DNA of 64,000 nucleotides from CAZHMN01 sp964533705 (GCA_964533705.1 CAZHMN010000002.1:1-64000), one strand, 5' to 3'; shown: positions 35,738-45,997, counted from the first letter of the stretch. A program made the numbers and translations. Notes: generated from the sequence alone by a model not told the origin.

Positions 35738-35754
35738 CTGGCACGACGCTTGCA
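35738..35754 (+). promoter_or_regulatory. Sigma-54 (RpoN) promoter of hsp20
   Basis: CTGGCACGACGCTTGCA matches the -24/-12 consensus (Y-T-G-G-C-A-C-G-R-N3-T-T-G-C-W) at every informative base, with GG at 35740-35741 and GC at 35752-35753. A start near 35766 would give a roughly 40-base leader with a strong AAGGAGG before ATG 35806. Confidence 0.85.
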
Positions 35755-35805
35755 TTTTTGGTTATCAAAAGGTAAAACAGTACAACAATCAAGGAGGATT
35801 AGAAA

Positions 35806-36219
35806 ATGTTAGTCAAATATCGCCCCATGGAAAACTGGCTGAGCCCTTTCGAGAGCTTCTGGCGCTCTGCCTATGGTAACGAGGAATGTTACCTGTCACC
35901 GCTCACCGACATTTTAGAGCGGAAAGATGAATACGTGCTTTACGCTGAAATGCCGGGCGTTAGCAAGGATGATTTCAAAGTTGAGTTGGACAATAACCTG
36001 CTCACCATAAGCGGTAAGAAAAACATCCACGAGAAGAGGGAGGACGAACAATTCTACCGTGCCGAACGCCAGTGCGGTGACTACAAGCGAAGTTTCAGAA
36101 TCGGCGAAGAAATTGATAAGGACAAGATCAGCGCCAAGTATGAAAACGGCGTGCTGGAAATCGTCCTGCCGAAAGCTGAGATAGCGAAACCAAAACAAGT
36201 TGAAATTCAGATCAAATAA
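35806..36219 (+). CDS. Hsp20/alpha-crystallin small heat-shock protein
   Basis: A 137-residue ATP-independent chaperone that holds unfolding proteins. The alpha-crystallin domain spans about 35-130: DILERKDEYVLYAEMPGVSKDDFKVELDN near the start and the family signature AKYENGVLEIVLPKAE near the end. The N-terminal arm (MLVKYRPMENWLSP) is short and a C-terminal I-x-I-like tail (VEIQIK) is present. AAGGAGG 8 bases before ATG 35806 sets the start. It is a single-gene unit with a near-perfect sigma-54 promoter, so expression should depend on an RpoN activator rather than heat-shock sigma alone. A bidirectional terminator follows. Confidence 0.95.
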   Translation: MLVKYRPMENWLSPFESFWRSAYGNEECYLSPLTDILERKDEYVLYAEMPGVSKDDFKVELDNNLLTISGKKNIHEKREDEQFYRAERQCGDYKRSFRIGEEIDKDKISAKYENGVLEIVLPKAEIAKPKQVEIQIK

Positions 36220-36242
36220 CCCAGATTCACACAGGATCAAAA

Positions 36243-36279
36243 AAAGAGGCTGTCCCTTTCACATCGGGACAGCCTCTTT
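36243..36279. terminator. Bidirectional terminator between hsp20 and the C25 gene
   Basis: A 14-bp perfect stem AAAGAGGCTGTCCC with GGGACAGCCTCTTT, loop TTTCACATC, A-rich on the left and T-rich on the right, so it can terminate both convergent genes. Confidence 0.9.
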
Positions 36280-36307
36280 GGCTTTTCTCAGATTTATCCG
36301 GCCGGAA

Positions 36308-39300
36308 TTACTTCACCAAAATCAACTTCTGTGATGCGGTGAAGTCGCTTGCTTGCATTCTAAGCAGGTAGATTCCCGAGGGCGCAAAGGACGCATCCCA
36401 GATCACAGCATGTTTACCCGCTGGCATGGGGCCGTTCACGATGGCGGAGACGCTTTGACCCAGCAGATTAAAGACCTCCAGTTTAACCCTTGAATCAACT
36501 GGCAGATCGAAAGTCAGCGTGGCAGTAGGATTGAAGGGATTGGGGTAAGCTGGGTGAAGGGCAAATTCGTCTGGTATGACGTCCAGCGCTTGGCCCCAGG
36601 TGTCTTCAAACGGCTCGCCATAGTTTTCCCAGCCTATCGTCCAGTTAGTTTCAGGGCCATCGGCTGATTTGGTAAAATTAAAAGTATCCTCATCATAGAC
36701 GATGCTGGGGTATACACCAATGTAGGCATGGTAAGTATAGCTACCCCCCGGAGCCCCCGCTGGTACGACTTGAGTGCGATCCCGATTGATGGACCAGGTC
36801 GGCAGAAAAGATACTCCGGTAACGGGGCCCAAGGTCGGACCGTAGATCGTTCCGTTGGGAAGGGTTACGTCGCACCAAATGTCCGCGCTGGCAGAGGAAG
36901 AGCTGGAGTTGCCCACTTCAATATTATAGTCGAAGCTACCCCCGGTACCGGGAATTACGATGGGCGTCCCGTAGGGTGTGAGTGTGATGTAGAGATTCGA
37001 TCCAGGCGGCGAATAATCGAAATTGGTGGTGAACAGATACGCTCGACCATTCGCTAAGTGGGCTGCAGCCGGATCATCATAGGTGTTCCAGTAAACCACC
37101 TCAATCCCGTCACTTTGATCCCAATTCTCAATGCCCACCGTTGAATAGGGGATGTCGTCTCCAGGGCCGGAAACCTCGACGATCGTGTGATACTGGAAAA
37201 GGATCTCGCCGTCGCCGGTGATCGTGGGATAGTAATCGGGATCGAAGAGGACAATTTCGAAGACTTCTACCGGGGCTGTACTCCATCCATTATAATTCTT
37301 TACCCTCGACCATTCGATGATAAGGCGATGGTTGCTCGCGTCGTGATAGGCGTAAATGTACCCGCTACTCCAGGTAATCAGATCATCCCAGAAAGCGGCG
37401 ACCATACCGTCAGGGCCGATGCATGAGGGAATGGGGTAGTTGCGAAAGTCAGTGTAGGAATTGTCCGCATTCATGGCGATCCAGCCATTGCTGCAGACGG
37501 TTATATCGTCAACGTCCTGACCGTAGTAACGGAAGGTAAAGGGGAGTTGCACGTTCACCGAGGCATCCTGGTTCTCACCTGAATCGTAAATGGACAGTTG
37601 CACCCCTGATCCCCCGTGATTAGGATCGATTTCGATCCAATTGTAGGTTGGGGCCTGGGCGTAATTCAGATCCGTATTGTCGAAGCAATAGTAGCCGTAT
37701 TCATCGGGGCCTTGTGGATCGGCAGTGCTCTTCGCTCCAATGGAGACGGCTATTGTATCCCTCTGAGTCGCTCCCGTAGAACTGGTGAAATCAACGATCA
37801 ACTTCGCCTGATGCCCTGGTGCTACGTTGACTGCGGCGGCCAGGTTAAAGGGATCGCTGCTGCAGGTAACTATTGAGCCGACATTGACGGTTCCGAAACT
37901 GGCCGAATTGTCATTCACCGTTACATAAGGGTCCAGTGAAGTGATCGTCGCCGTCAGGGCAGTGGCATCTTTGCCTCCGTTATTTGAGATGGTCAGAAAA
38001 AAATCGGTCGTCTGGCCCACTGCCAGCAGCGTATCTCCTCCTGAAGTCGTCGCTTCTCGGATGCTAATATCATAAGAAACAACCTGAAGGTCCAGAGTCC
38101 CAACCCAAGAGCCCTGGCTGGAATTGGTGATCAAATCGAGGTGAATGGCATGTCCATCAGGGCAATCCGAGGCAACGGTTAAATCGAAATCATCGTAGCT
38201 ATTGGCCGTAGCGCCCGGAGCCAGATTTGGAAAGGTCTCGTAATTATCGCTAAGCGTTACGTAATCGTCTGATTCCGTAGCGGTTACAGAGACGCTCGTC
38301 GCAGTCGTTGAGGTTCCATAATTTTTAAAGACCAGAGGAATCTCGACCGTTTCGGTCGGATTAATGAAGCCATCGTCATCCCCGGAACTGCTGCCGTTCT
38401 CATCGTCGTCAATGGAATGGTCGAAGTAGCCAACAGCCACCGCCTCTTGGATGATGTCCAGGGAATCAACGATGGGATAGAAATTGTTCTTGGTTATAGT
38501 TATTTTCATATTTCCCGGCGAGAGGGTGTTCACAGGCAGTGTAATCTGGCCGTTTGCATCGGTCAAGCCCACTTCGTGTATTTCACCTACCTTATAATAA
38601 CAAACGAGAGCATCTTCTAAAGGCCCTCCTCCGATTTCGTTGATTGTGAGAGCCAGAGCATTTTCACCATACGTCATTGAGGGGGGGATGTCACAGCTCA
38701 TGTAGCGGATGGCGGCATTGAAAATGTCCACACCTGGGTCACCGGCCAGAGCGGCATATTCGGAGAAATCCGCAACGCTGTATGGATCATGCGTGATGAA
38801 AGCATTATACAGTTCCAACTTTCCCCTATTCAAAGCGTTGCCTGCCTCGGTCAGCCCGTCTTCAAAGATGCCCGCGAAAATCCCCATGTCAATGGTGTTG
38901 TTCTGCCGGGTATGAGTATTCAATGTGGCCGTGCCCACAGAGGCGATGGCGCCTTTTGGCACTGTGCTGGTGCCTACAGCAACGAAATGCTCCATGAAGG
39001 ATTCTGATCCCGCAAAACCCCCCGTACCGCATGTAATGGTGACGACGAAGGGCATCATAAATCCATTGGTCAGATTATCTATGCTGCTGACATAGAAGTT
39101 CTGCATTTCATAGCAGCCTCGATAGTTATAGAGACTGATGCCGTCATTGATAGCACCGTTGGTGGTGCTGGCTACGGATCCGCCCATCCAGTACCAGAAG
39201 GTATCAACACGGGTGAATTCATTCTCAATCATTCGAGTTTTTATCCAGCGGTTTGCCTGCACCGTCGAAATACCCGAAGAACCGTTTCCTGCGATAACGC

Positions 39301-40447
39301 AGCCCTGATGATACCAATCGTCATGGGCGGTATAGGGCGTCATTTCATACCAGAGCACTTTGTTGCGCATGGCAATCGCTTCTGTAACATTATCAGCGGG
39401 GATACGGCCGAGAGCGACGTCAGCTAGGGCGTCGCCGCCATCCAGTTGAGAGTAGGGATGATCTATCTGGTCGCTGGGCCACCATCCCGTCGTCCAGCCG
39501 GGGAGGGCATAACTGTCGTCAACATCCCCGAATAGCAGGACGAATTCCGGTGGAATATCCCAGTTATTATATGCGTTTTGAATGATACTCTTGATCGTAT
39601 TGTTGCTCGCTCCCGGGGAAAACGTTTCAATGGCAACTTCATGACCCTTGCGTGTTTTCCAATCCACCAGCGGTGGTAGAATGTTATTCACTAAATTAGC
39701 GTCATTTTCGCATACGATGAGATAAGAACCCACCGGCACAATGTCCAAATCGAGCAGATCGTAATTAATGACGCTGCTTCGCATCAGTTTTGCCCAGGAT
39801 CTGGAAATTGGACGCATGGGACGTTCGGGCACGTTGCGCAGGTCGGTTCCTTCAAAGTAAACCGTAACCTTAAAGCGGTGTGCTATGCGTAAGTCCTCGG
39901 TAACAGGATTATAACGAACTGGGTTCATCCTGATCGGGACTAATCTAAGACCCCTCATTATAGCGGGACTGCCGGTCATAACCTCGTCATCGGGATAATA
40001 GGCATCTCGCGAATAAGAGCTCATATCGAAGCGGACGGGCTGTTTATTCCTGACTAAATCTTCAGGGTCGTCGCCCTGAGCCGGCATGAGTTCGATATTA
40101 TGCAAGGTAGTCACTTCAAGAGCCTCAAACTCAGCTCTGACGCCGGCCGACGCCGGGATGGCCAGCAGTCTGGTAAAATGCGGAACTTCCGGAGCTCCGA
40201 TTTCATATTCATAGCCTCCGCCGGGGATTTCCACGCGATCCCAGATTCGGCCTTCTAACGTGCCTTCCAAAAGCTCTACACCTGGCAGCCGAACTTCAAA
40301 TTGCACCCGATCCGGACTGTGCTGTAAAATGTCTACCCGGGGTTGTTCTTCCAAAACATCCGTACGCAGGGGCAGATAACCGGCAAATGCAAGACTGGCT
40401 CCCAGTGCAATGCCCAAAAAGCTGTTCAAGATGAACCGTTTCCTCAT
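36308..40447 (-). CDS. Gingipain-like (peptidase C25) secreted giant with T9SS sorting domain
   Basis: A 1379-residue exported protein starting at ATG 40447, which has GGAGGG 7 bases upstream; an in-frame extension to 40540 lacks one. Domains: signal peptide to about 22, gingipain-type propeptide (to about 225), C25 peptidase (about 235-600), a carboxypeptidase-regulatory-like Ig domain, CARDB-like repeats, a beta-sandwich with CSNGWIAM and AAFWDDLI (about 990-1110), and a sorting domain (AYPNPFNPTATL, SGIYLLRM). Catalytic Cys473 in TCGTGGF is kept, but the usual G-H-G is replaced by RGCY (position 445). It may be inactive or use another base. Its paralogue is divergently placed at 40912. Confidence 0.88.
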   Translation of the reverse strand: MRKRFILNSFLGIALGASLAFAGYLPLRTDVLEEQPRVDILQHSPDRVQFEVRLPGVELLEGTLEGRIWDRVEIPGGGYEYEIGAPEVPHFTRLLAIPASAGVRAEFEALEVTTLHNIELMPAQGDDPEDLVRNKQPVRFDMSSYSRDAYYPDDEVMTGSPAIMRGLRLVPIRMNPVRYNPVTEDLRIAHRFKVTVYFEGTDLRNVPERPMRPISRSWAKLMRSSVINYDLLDLDIVPVGSYLIVCENDANLVNNILPPLVDWKTRKGHEVAIETFSPGASNNTIKSIIQNAYNNWDIPPEFVLLFGDVDDSYALPGWTTGWWPSDQIDHPYSQLDGGDALADVALGRIPADNVTEAIAMRNKVLWYEMTPYTAHDDWYHQGCVIAGNGSSGISTVQANRWIKTRMIENEFTRVDTFWYWMGGSVASTTNGAINDGISLYNYRGCYEMQNFYVSSIDNLTNGFMMPFVVTITCGTGGFAGSESFMEHFVAVGTSTVPKGAIASVGTATLNTHTRQNNTIDMGIFAGIFEDGLTEAGNALNRGKLELYNAFITHDPYSVADFSEYAALAGDPGVDIFNAAIRYMSCDIPPSMTYGENALALTINEIGGGPLEDALVCYYKVGEIHEVGLTDANGQITLPVNTLSPGNMKITITKNNFYPIVDSLDIIQEAVAVGYFDHSIDDDENGSSSGDDDGFINPTETVEIPLVFKNYGTSTTATSVSVTATESDDYVTLSDNYETFPNLAPGATANSYDDFDLTVASDCPDGHAIHLDLITNSSQGSWVGTLDLQVVSYDISIREATTSGGDTLLAVGQTTDFFLTISNNGGKDATALTATITSLDPYVTVNDNSASFGTVNVGSIVTCSSDPFNLAAAVNVAPGHQAKLIVDFTSSTGATQRDTIAVSIGAKSTADPQGPDEYGYYCFDNTDLNYAQAPTYNWIEIDPNHGGSGVQLSIYDSGENQDASVNVQLPFTFRYYGQDVDDITVCSNGWIAMNADNSYTDFRNYPIPSCIGPDGMVAAFWDDLITWSSGYIYAYHDASNHRLIIEWSRVKNYNGWSTAPVEVFEIVLFDPDYYPTITGDGEILFQYHTIVEVSGPGDDIPYSTVGIENWDQSDGIEVVYWNTYDDPAAAHLANGRAYLFTTNFDYSPPGSNLYITLTPYGTPIVIPGTGGSFDYNIEVGNSSSSSASADIWCDVTLPNGTIYGPTLGPVTGVSFLPTWSINRDRTQVVPAGAPGGSYTYHAYIGVYPSIVYDEDTFNFTKSADGPETNWTIGWENYGEPFEDTWGQALDVIPDEFALHPAYPNPFNPTATLTFDLPVDSRVKLEVFNLLGQSVSAIVNGPMPAGKHAVIWDASFAPSGIYLLRMQASDFTASQKLILVK

Positions 40448-40595
40448 TGATGTGCCCTCCATCATTTCGAAGCTGCCGGGGTAAAATGAGAAACCGCGAA
40501 CTGTGCGTCCGCGGCACTGATCTTTTCCCATCAGGCTCAAACGCTTCCCGCAACAGTATGATTAATTCCCATGCAATGGGTAATTGCGTCATTTT

Positions 40596-40624
40596 AATAT
40601 AAAAAGAATTCTCCAAAAATGCAA
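40596..40624 (-). promoter_or_regulatory. Promoter of the minus-strand C25 gene
   Basis: On the minus strand TTGCAT (40619-40624), 17 bp, TATATT (40596-40601), about 150 bases before ATG 40447. It is back to back with a plus-strand promoter at 40755 in the 464-base divergent region. Confidence 0.6.
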
Positions 40625-40754
40625 GCAGTTTTTCCAATTGGCAATCAGAGAGCGGCTTCAGAAGATAAACGACTTCATATTCATGCAATATAATTTAGAA
40701 AAATCCAGCTTATGTTGTCCACTGACAGAATTTTTACTTTTTATATTGCGCTTA

Positions 40755-40783
40755 TTGACTTGAGCGAAAATTTTGATTATATT
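40755..40783 (+). promoter_or_regulatory. Promoter of the plus-strand C25 gene
   Basis: TTGACT (40755-40760), 17 bp, TATATT (40778-40783), leaving a leader of about 120 bases before ATG 40912. No riboswitch-like structure was recognised in the leader. Confidence 0.7.
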
Positions 40784-40911
40784 AATTAGGACGTCTTGGT
40801 TAAGATGCCAGTTCAAACCAACTTCAGAAAATTTAATCAGAGACGTTATTTTTCTATTTATATAGACTAAATCTGGATTAATCCGCACAACATAGCACAA
40901 GGAGACGAAGA

Positions 40912-43900
40912 ATGAGACTTGGGAAGAAATTTTTTATCGCTTGCATTCTCGGACTCTGGTCTGCCGCAGCATATGCTGGAACGGTGAACTTGCGCGGCGA
41001 CGTCCCCGAAGATACCCCCAGGATTGACGTGATACGACATGATGCCGAGCGGATTGAATTTGAAGTCCGCATACCGGTCGTGAATGTCCTGCAAAGCACC
41101 CTCGACGGAAAAGTCTGGGATCGCGTGGAAATCCCCGGCGGCGGAAGCGGCTACGAAATCGGTGCTCCGGAAATCCCGCATTTCTCTCGTTTAATTGCCA
41201 TTCCGGCAACGTCAGCCGTTCAGGCGGAATTTAAGACCCTGGAAACGACGATCTTGCCTGATATCGAACTGATTCCCGCCCAGGAGGTTGATCCCGAAGA
41301 TTTGGCGCAGAATCCCCGGATTGATCAGTACGATCAAGAGGTCTATTCAACGGATGCTTTTTACCCGTCTATAGACGTAATAACTGGCGATCCATCGTTG
41401 CTCAGGGGTCTTCGAGTCATACCCGTGCGCATGCACCCGGTTCAATACAATCCCGTTACGAAGGAAATGCGCATCATACACCGTTTCTGCATTACCGTTC
41501 GGTTCGAGGGGACTGATCTGCGCAACGCCTCAAGTCGTCCCATGCGCCCCGTTTCCCGATCGTGGGCCAGATTGATGCGTCCCCTGATTCTCAACTACGA
41601 CGAACTCGGTCTGGACGAAGTACCCGTCGGATCCTACCTTATAGTATGCGAAAATGATGCCAATTTGGTTAATAATCTGCTCTCTCCACTGATCGACTGG
41701 AAGACACGCAAAGGGCACGTCGTCGAAGTAGAAACCTTCTCGCCGGGATCGTCCAACTCGACGATTAAGAGCATCATTCAGAACGCTTACAACACCTGGG
41801 AAATTCCTCCTGAATTCGTTCTGCTTGTCGGCGATACGAATGGTAATTATACACTACCCGGTTGGTCGCCCAGCGGCATTGATCATCCGTATTCTCAATT
41901 GGACGGTACTGACATCTTAGCCGACGTCGCTATCGGCCGGCTGCCCGTTGAGAACGCCACCGAGGTTATGGCTCAGACGAATAAGGTGCTCTGGTATGAA
42001 AAAATGCCCTACATCGCAAATATGAGCTGGTATCACCAGGGTTGCCTTGTGGCTGGATCGAGTTATTCAGGAATTTCCACCATCCAGACCAACCGCTGGA
42101 TAAAAACGCGCATGATCTGGAACGAGTACACCCGGATCGATACGTTCTGGTACAACATGGGCACAAGCTCGGTCAACACAACGATCGTCAACGCCATCAA
42201 TGCAGGAGTGTCCTTCGTTAACTACCGCGGCTGGATTGGTATGGAGAATTTCTCCCTCAGCAGCATTGAAGGACTGGTCAACGGATACATGTTGCCGTTC
42301 GTAACGACACTAACGTGCGGTACGGGTGGATTCGACGGATCCACCGAATCATTCATGGAACACTTCGTTACCGTGGGAACGCCCTCGCTACCCAAGGCAG
42401 CAGTGGGCTGTATTGGCACAGCCACAAGTAGTACACATACCCGCTTTAACAATACCGTGGATTATGGAATCTACGCAGGTATTTTCGACGAAGGTCTTAC
42501 TCAAGCCGGCAATGCTCTTAACCGCGGTAAACTTGAACTCTACAACGCTTATCAAATCGTTGAACCCAGCCAGGTGGTGAACTATAGCAAATGGAATGCT
42601 CTGGCTGGCGATCCGGGATTGGAGCTGTTTACCGGAGCCATCCGGTTTATGGAATGCAGTGTTCCCAGTACCATAACCTGGGGTGAAAACACTCTGAGTC
42701 TAACTGTGAACCAGTCAGGAGTGGGTCCCCTGGAGGACGCTCTGGTTTGTCTCTACAAGAGTGGCGAGCTTCACGAAGTCGGAACGACGGACATAAACGG
42801 TCAGGTTACGCTTCCGCTGAACGTTTCATCCACCGGGAACGTCAAGGTTACCGTCACCAAGCATAACTTCTATCCCATCGTGGATTCCTTGGACGTAGTG
42901 CAAAGCAACGTTGCGGTCGGTTATTACGATCACAGCATTGATGATGATGCCAACGGAAGCAGCAACGGCGATGGTGATGGGACGATCAATCCCGGCGAAA
43001 CGGTAGAAATTCCGATGGTGGCGAAAAACTACGGCTCCACAACCACCGCGACCGGGATCAGCATGACTGCCTCGTTATCGGACGGTTTCGCTACCCTGGG
43101 GGACGCGTATGAAACCTTTCCCAACCTCTCTCCCGGCGCGACCGGGACCAGTGCTGATGATTTTGACCTGACCATTGCTTCGGATTGTCCCCATGGACAC
43201 GTCGTGCATTTGGATTTGTTAACCCAGACTGACCAGGGCTCCTGGGATGGACAACTCGACCTGGAAGTCGTTTCTTACGACATGCTCACTACCTCTGCCG
43301 TTGCCGTCGGCAGCGATACCCTGCTTTCCCCCGGAGAAACTTCAGACTTCATCTTGACCGTTCAGAACGATGGTGGTAAGACTGCAACTTCGCTGGCGGC
43401 GACTCTAACCTCATTAAATCCGTACGTCACTGTGAATGACGATTATGCCGAATTCGGGACTGTGGGCATTGGTGCAAGCGCGACATGTACCTCCAATCCA
43501 TTTAACCTTTCCGCCAATATCGGAACTCCGAATGGTCAAATGGCTGATTTAGAGGTTACCTTCACGGACGAATGGGGGGCCATTCAAACGGATACGATTA
43601 CCATCGTTTTGGGGACAAAAACGTCATTGGATCCGCAGGGGCCGGACGAATACGGGTATTACTGCTTTGACAATACCGATGTGGCTTATCCGCAAGCTCC
43701 TGTCTACGCCTGGGTGGAAATTGATCCCGCATACGGAGGAAACGGTACGCAGTTGAACATCAATGATCCCGGAGAAAATCAGGACGCCTCCCTCAATGTG
43801 GGATTGCCATTTACTTTCAGGTATTACGGCGAAGACGTCAACATGATCACGGTCTGTTCCAACGGCTGGATCTCCATGTGGCCCAACAACTCTTTCACTG

Positions 43901-45981
43901 ATTTCCGCAACTACCCTATCCCTTCCAGTGTGGGACCGAATGGATTGGTGGCAGCCTTCTGGGACGATCTAATCACTTGGTCCGGTGGACACGTTTTTAT
44001 GCGCTATGACATCAGCAATCACCGATTCATCATCGAATGGTCGCGCTTAAAAGTGCTTCACTCCCCTCAACCCCAGGAGGTTTTCGAGATCATCCTGCTG
44101 GATCCGGTCTATTACCCGACACCGACTGGCGACGGTGAGATCATTTTCCAGTACCACACGGTTGTCGAAGTGCAGGGCCCCACGAGTTACGGCGGGGACA
44201 ACACCTATTCCACGGTTGGCATCGAACGGCCGGACAAGCAGGATGGCATCGAGGTGGTTTACTCGAATATTTATGGTGATCCAGCGACCGCTCACCTGGA
44301 AAACGGCAGGGCTTACCTTTTTACCACTAATTTCGAGCTGAGCGGAGATCCGCCGGTCATCGGAGTCAGTCCCTCATCCTTAACTATTAATGTTCCCGAA
44401 GGGGGCACTGGGTCTGAACAGTTGACCATCTCCAATACCGGCGGACTGTACCTGATTTACAGCACCACCGTTACACTGAGCGATCAACTTTCCGGTATCA
44501 TATCCGGTAGCCCCGCGCGTTTGGACGGTTCAGGCGGACCTGACAATTACGGTTACACTTGGATAGATTCAGACGAACCGGGCGGCCCCGACTATAACTG
44601 GATTGACATTTCCGGAATCGGCACGCAGCTCTCTTTCGAGCACAATGATTCCACCACTGCCGAAATACCCATCGGGTTCAACTTCCCCTTCTACGGCGAA
44701 ATGCGCGATGAATTCATCGCTTCCGCCAATGGTTGGATCAGCTTCTCATCGCACAACGGCGCGTGGAGCAATATATCTATCCCCAACCCTGAAGCGCCCC
44801 TGGACTTGATTTCACCCTTCTGGGATGACCTGGATCCGCTGCAACCCGGCGCCTCGGTTCGTTATTGGACGAACAACGAGGACAGCTTAGTCGTGAGTTT
44901 CCTTGAGGTTCCCCACTGGGGTAGCAGCATAACGGGGACTTACACCTTCCAAATGATTCTGACTGCTGACGGACACATAACATTCCAATATCAGACGCTG
45001 ACGGGAAACTACCAATCCTGCACGGTAGGTATTCAAAATGGGACGGGTACGGATGGCCTATTGGTGGCCTTTAATCAAGCCTATCTCCATGACAATCTGG
45101 CAATACACTTCTATCATCCGTTTCTGCAGGTGGATCCAGCAAGCGGTGTTGTTGCACCGGATTACAGCAACGATGTAAACGTTACCGCCTACGGTTATGG
45201 AATGGAGCCTGGCTTGTATGAAGCCACACTGGGAATTGACTGCAACGATCCAGAAACGCCACATGTGGATGTTCCCATCACCATCAACATCGGCGGAGTG
45301 GCCCCGCCTCCCATCGAAGTGACGATGGTACCGGACGATCCCCCAATTACCATTCCGGCCGGGGGAGGCAATTTCGGCTACACGGCGGGATTAGAAAACG
45401 TCAGCGGCATGACTCAGCAGGTGGATTTCTGGATTATGGCCGATCTGCCCAACGGCACGCCATACGGGCCGATCCTGCTGCGAACCGGCCTGACGCTGGG
45501 TTCAGGTGTTAGTTTAACACGGGATTTGAGTCAGACCGTGCCAGGGGGCGCTCCTGCGGGTGAGTACTACTATTACGGCAACGCCGGTTACTACCCCGAT
45601 TCCGTCATGGCCACCGCTGGTTTTAACTTCACGAAGGAGGCCGGTGCGGGAGATGGTCAAGGCCTCGATGGCTGGGATATTTATGGTTGGGACGAGGAAA
45701 ACACTCCGGAGATTCCCGATGAATTCGCTTTCAAGGGCTGCCACCCCAATCCCTTCAATCCCGTCACGGAGGTTCTCTTCGCTCTGCCGCAGTCCGCCAG
45801 CGTACAAGTCAGGATCTTCGACGTGTTGGGGCGGCAGGTGGCCAGTTTGCAAGATGGCATGATGGAAGCTGGAAACCACGCCCTCAGGTGGGATGCGAGA
45901 AACCTGGCTTCAGGCGTGTATTTCCTAAATTTCCAATCGGGTAAATTCATTGCCACTGAGAAGCTACTTCTGCTGAAATAA
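40912..45981 (+). CDS. Gingipain-like (peptidase C25) secreted giant with duplicated beta-sandwich and T9SS domain
   Basis: A 1689-residue paralogue of the divergent gene. It has a signal peptide (1-22, cleaving at AYA-G), propeptide, C25 domain (about 230-600) with Cys469 in LTCGTGGF, and NYRGWIGM where gingipains have G-H-G (Trp441 replaces His). CARDB-like repeats follow. Two copies of a NGWI...FWDDL beta-sandwich lie near 970-1110 and 1200-1400, the second with an intervening Ig-like linker (about 1145-1190). The sorting domain is CHPNPFNPVTEV with VFDVLGRQV-like and SGVYFLNF motifs. AGGAG before ATG 40912 is clear. It should reach the surface by type IX secretion; proteolysis is doubtful, adhesion likely. 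Confidence 0.88.
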   Translation: MRLGKKFFIACILGLWSAAAYAGTVNLRGDVPEDTPRIDVIRHDAERIEFEVRIPVVNVLQSTLDGKVWDRVEIPGGGSGYEIGAPEIPHFSRLIAIPATSAVQAEFKTLETTILPDIELIPAQEVDPEDLAQNPRIDQYDQEVYSTDAFYPSIDVITGDPSLLRGLRVIPVRMHPVQYNPVTKEMRIIHRFCITVRFEGTDLRNASSRPMRPVSRSWARLMRPLILNYDELGLDEVPVGSYLIVCENDANLVNNLLSPLIDWKTRKGHVVEVETFSPGSSNSTIKSIIQNAYNTWEIPPEFVLLVGDTNGNYTLPGWSPSGIDHPYSQLDGTDILADVAIGRLPVENATEVMAQTNKVLWYEKMPYIANMSWYHQGCLVAGSSYSGISTIQTNRWIKTRMIWNEYTRIDTFWYNMGTSSVNTTIVNAINAGVSFVNYRGWIGMENFSLSSIEGLVNGYMLPFVTTLTCGTGGFDGSTESFMEHFVTVGTPSLPKAAVGCIGTATSSTHTRFNNTVDYGIYAGIFDEGLTQAGNALNRGKLELYNAYQIVEPSQVVNYSKWNALAGDPGLELFTGAIRFMECSVPSTITWGENTLSLTVNQSGVGPLEDALVCLYKSGELHEVGTTDINGQVTLPLNVSSTGNVKVTVTKHNFYPIVDSLDVVQSNVAVGYYDHSIDDDANGSSNGDGDGTINPGETVEIPMVAKNYGSTTTATGISMTASLSDGFATLGDAYETFPNLSPGATGTSADDFDLTIASDCPHGHVVHLDLLTQTDQGSWDGQLDLEVVSYDMLTTSAVAVGSDTLLSPGETSDFILTVQNDGGKTATSLAATLTSLNPYVTVNDDYAEFGTVGIGASATCTSNPFNLSANIGTPNGQMADLEVTFTDEWGAIQTDTITIVLGTKTSLDPQGPDEYGYYCFDNTDVAYPQAPVYAWVEIDPAYGGNGTQLNINDPGENQDASLNVGLPFTFRYYGEDVNMITVCSNGWISMWPNNSFTDFRNYPIPSSVGPNGLVAAFWDDLITWSGGHVFMRYDISNHRFIIEWSRLKVLHSPQPQEVFEIILLDPVYYPTPTGDGEIIFQYHTVVEVQGPTSYGGDNTYSTVGIERPDKQDGIEVVYSNIYGDPATAHLENGRAYLFTTNFELSGDPPVIGVSPSSLTINVPEGGTGSEQLTISNTGGLYLIYSTTVTLSDQLSGIISGSPARLDGSGGPDNYGYTWIDSDEPGGPDYNWIDISGIGTQLSFEHNDSTTAEIPIGFNFPFYGEMRDEFIASANGWISFSSHNGAWSNISIPNPEAPLDLISPFWDDLDPLQPGASVRYWTNNEDSLVVSFLEVPHWGSSITGTYTFQMILTADGHITFQYQTLTGNYQSCTVGIQNGTGTDGLLVAFNQAYLHDNLAIHFYHPFLQVDPASGVVAPDYSNDVNVTAYGYGMEPGLYEATLGIDCNDPETPHVDVPITINIGGVAPPPIEVTMVPDDPPITIPAGGGNFGYTAGLENVSGMTQQVDFWIMADLPNGTPYGPILLRTGLTLGSGVSLTRDLSQTVPGGAPAGEYYYYGNAGYYPDSVMATAGFNFTKEAGAGDGQGLDGWDIYGWDEENTPEIPDEFAFKGCHPNPFNPVTEVLFALPQSASVQVRIFDVLGRQVASLQDGMMEAGNHALRWDARNLASGVYFLNFQSGKFIATEKLLLLK

Positions 45982-45997
45982 TTGCGGATACTTCCAT

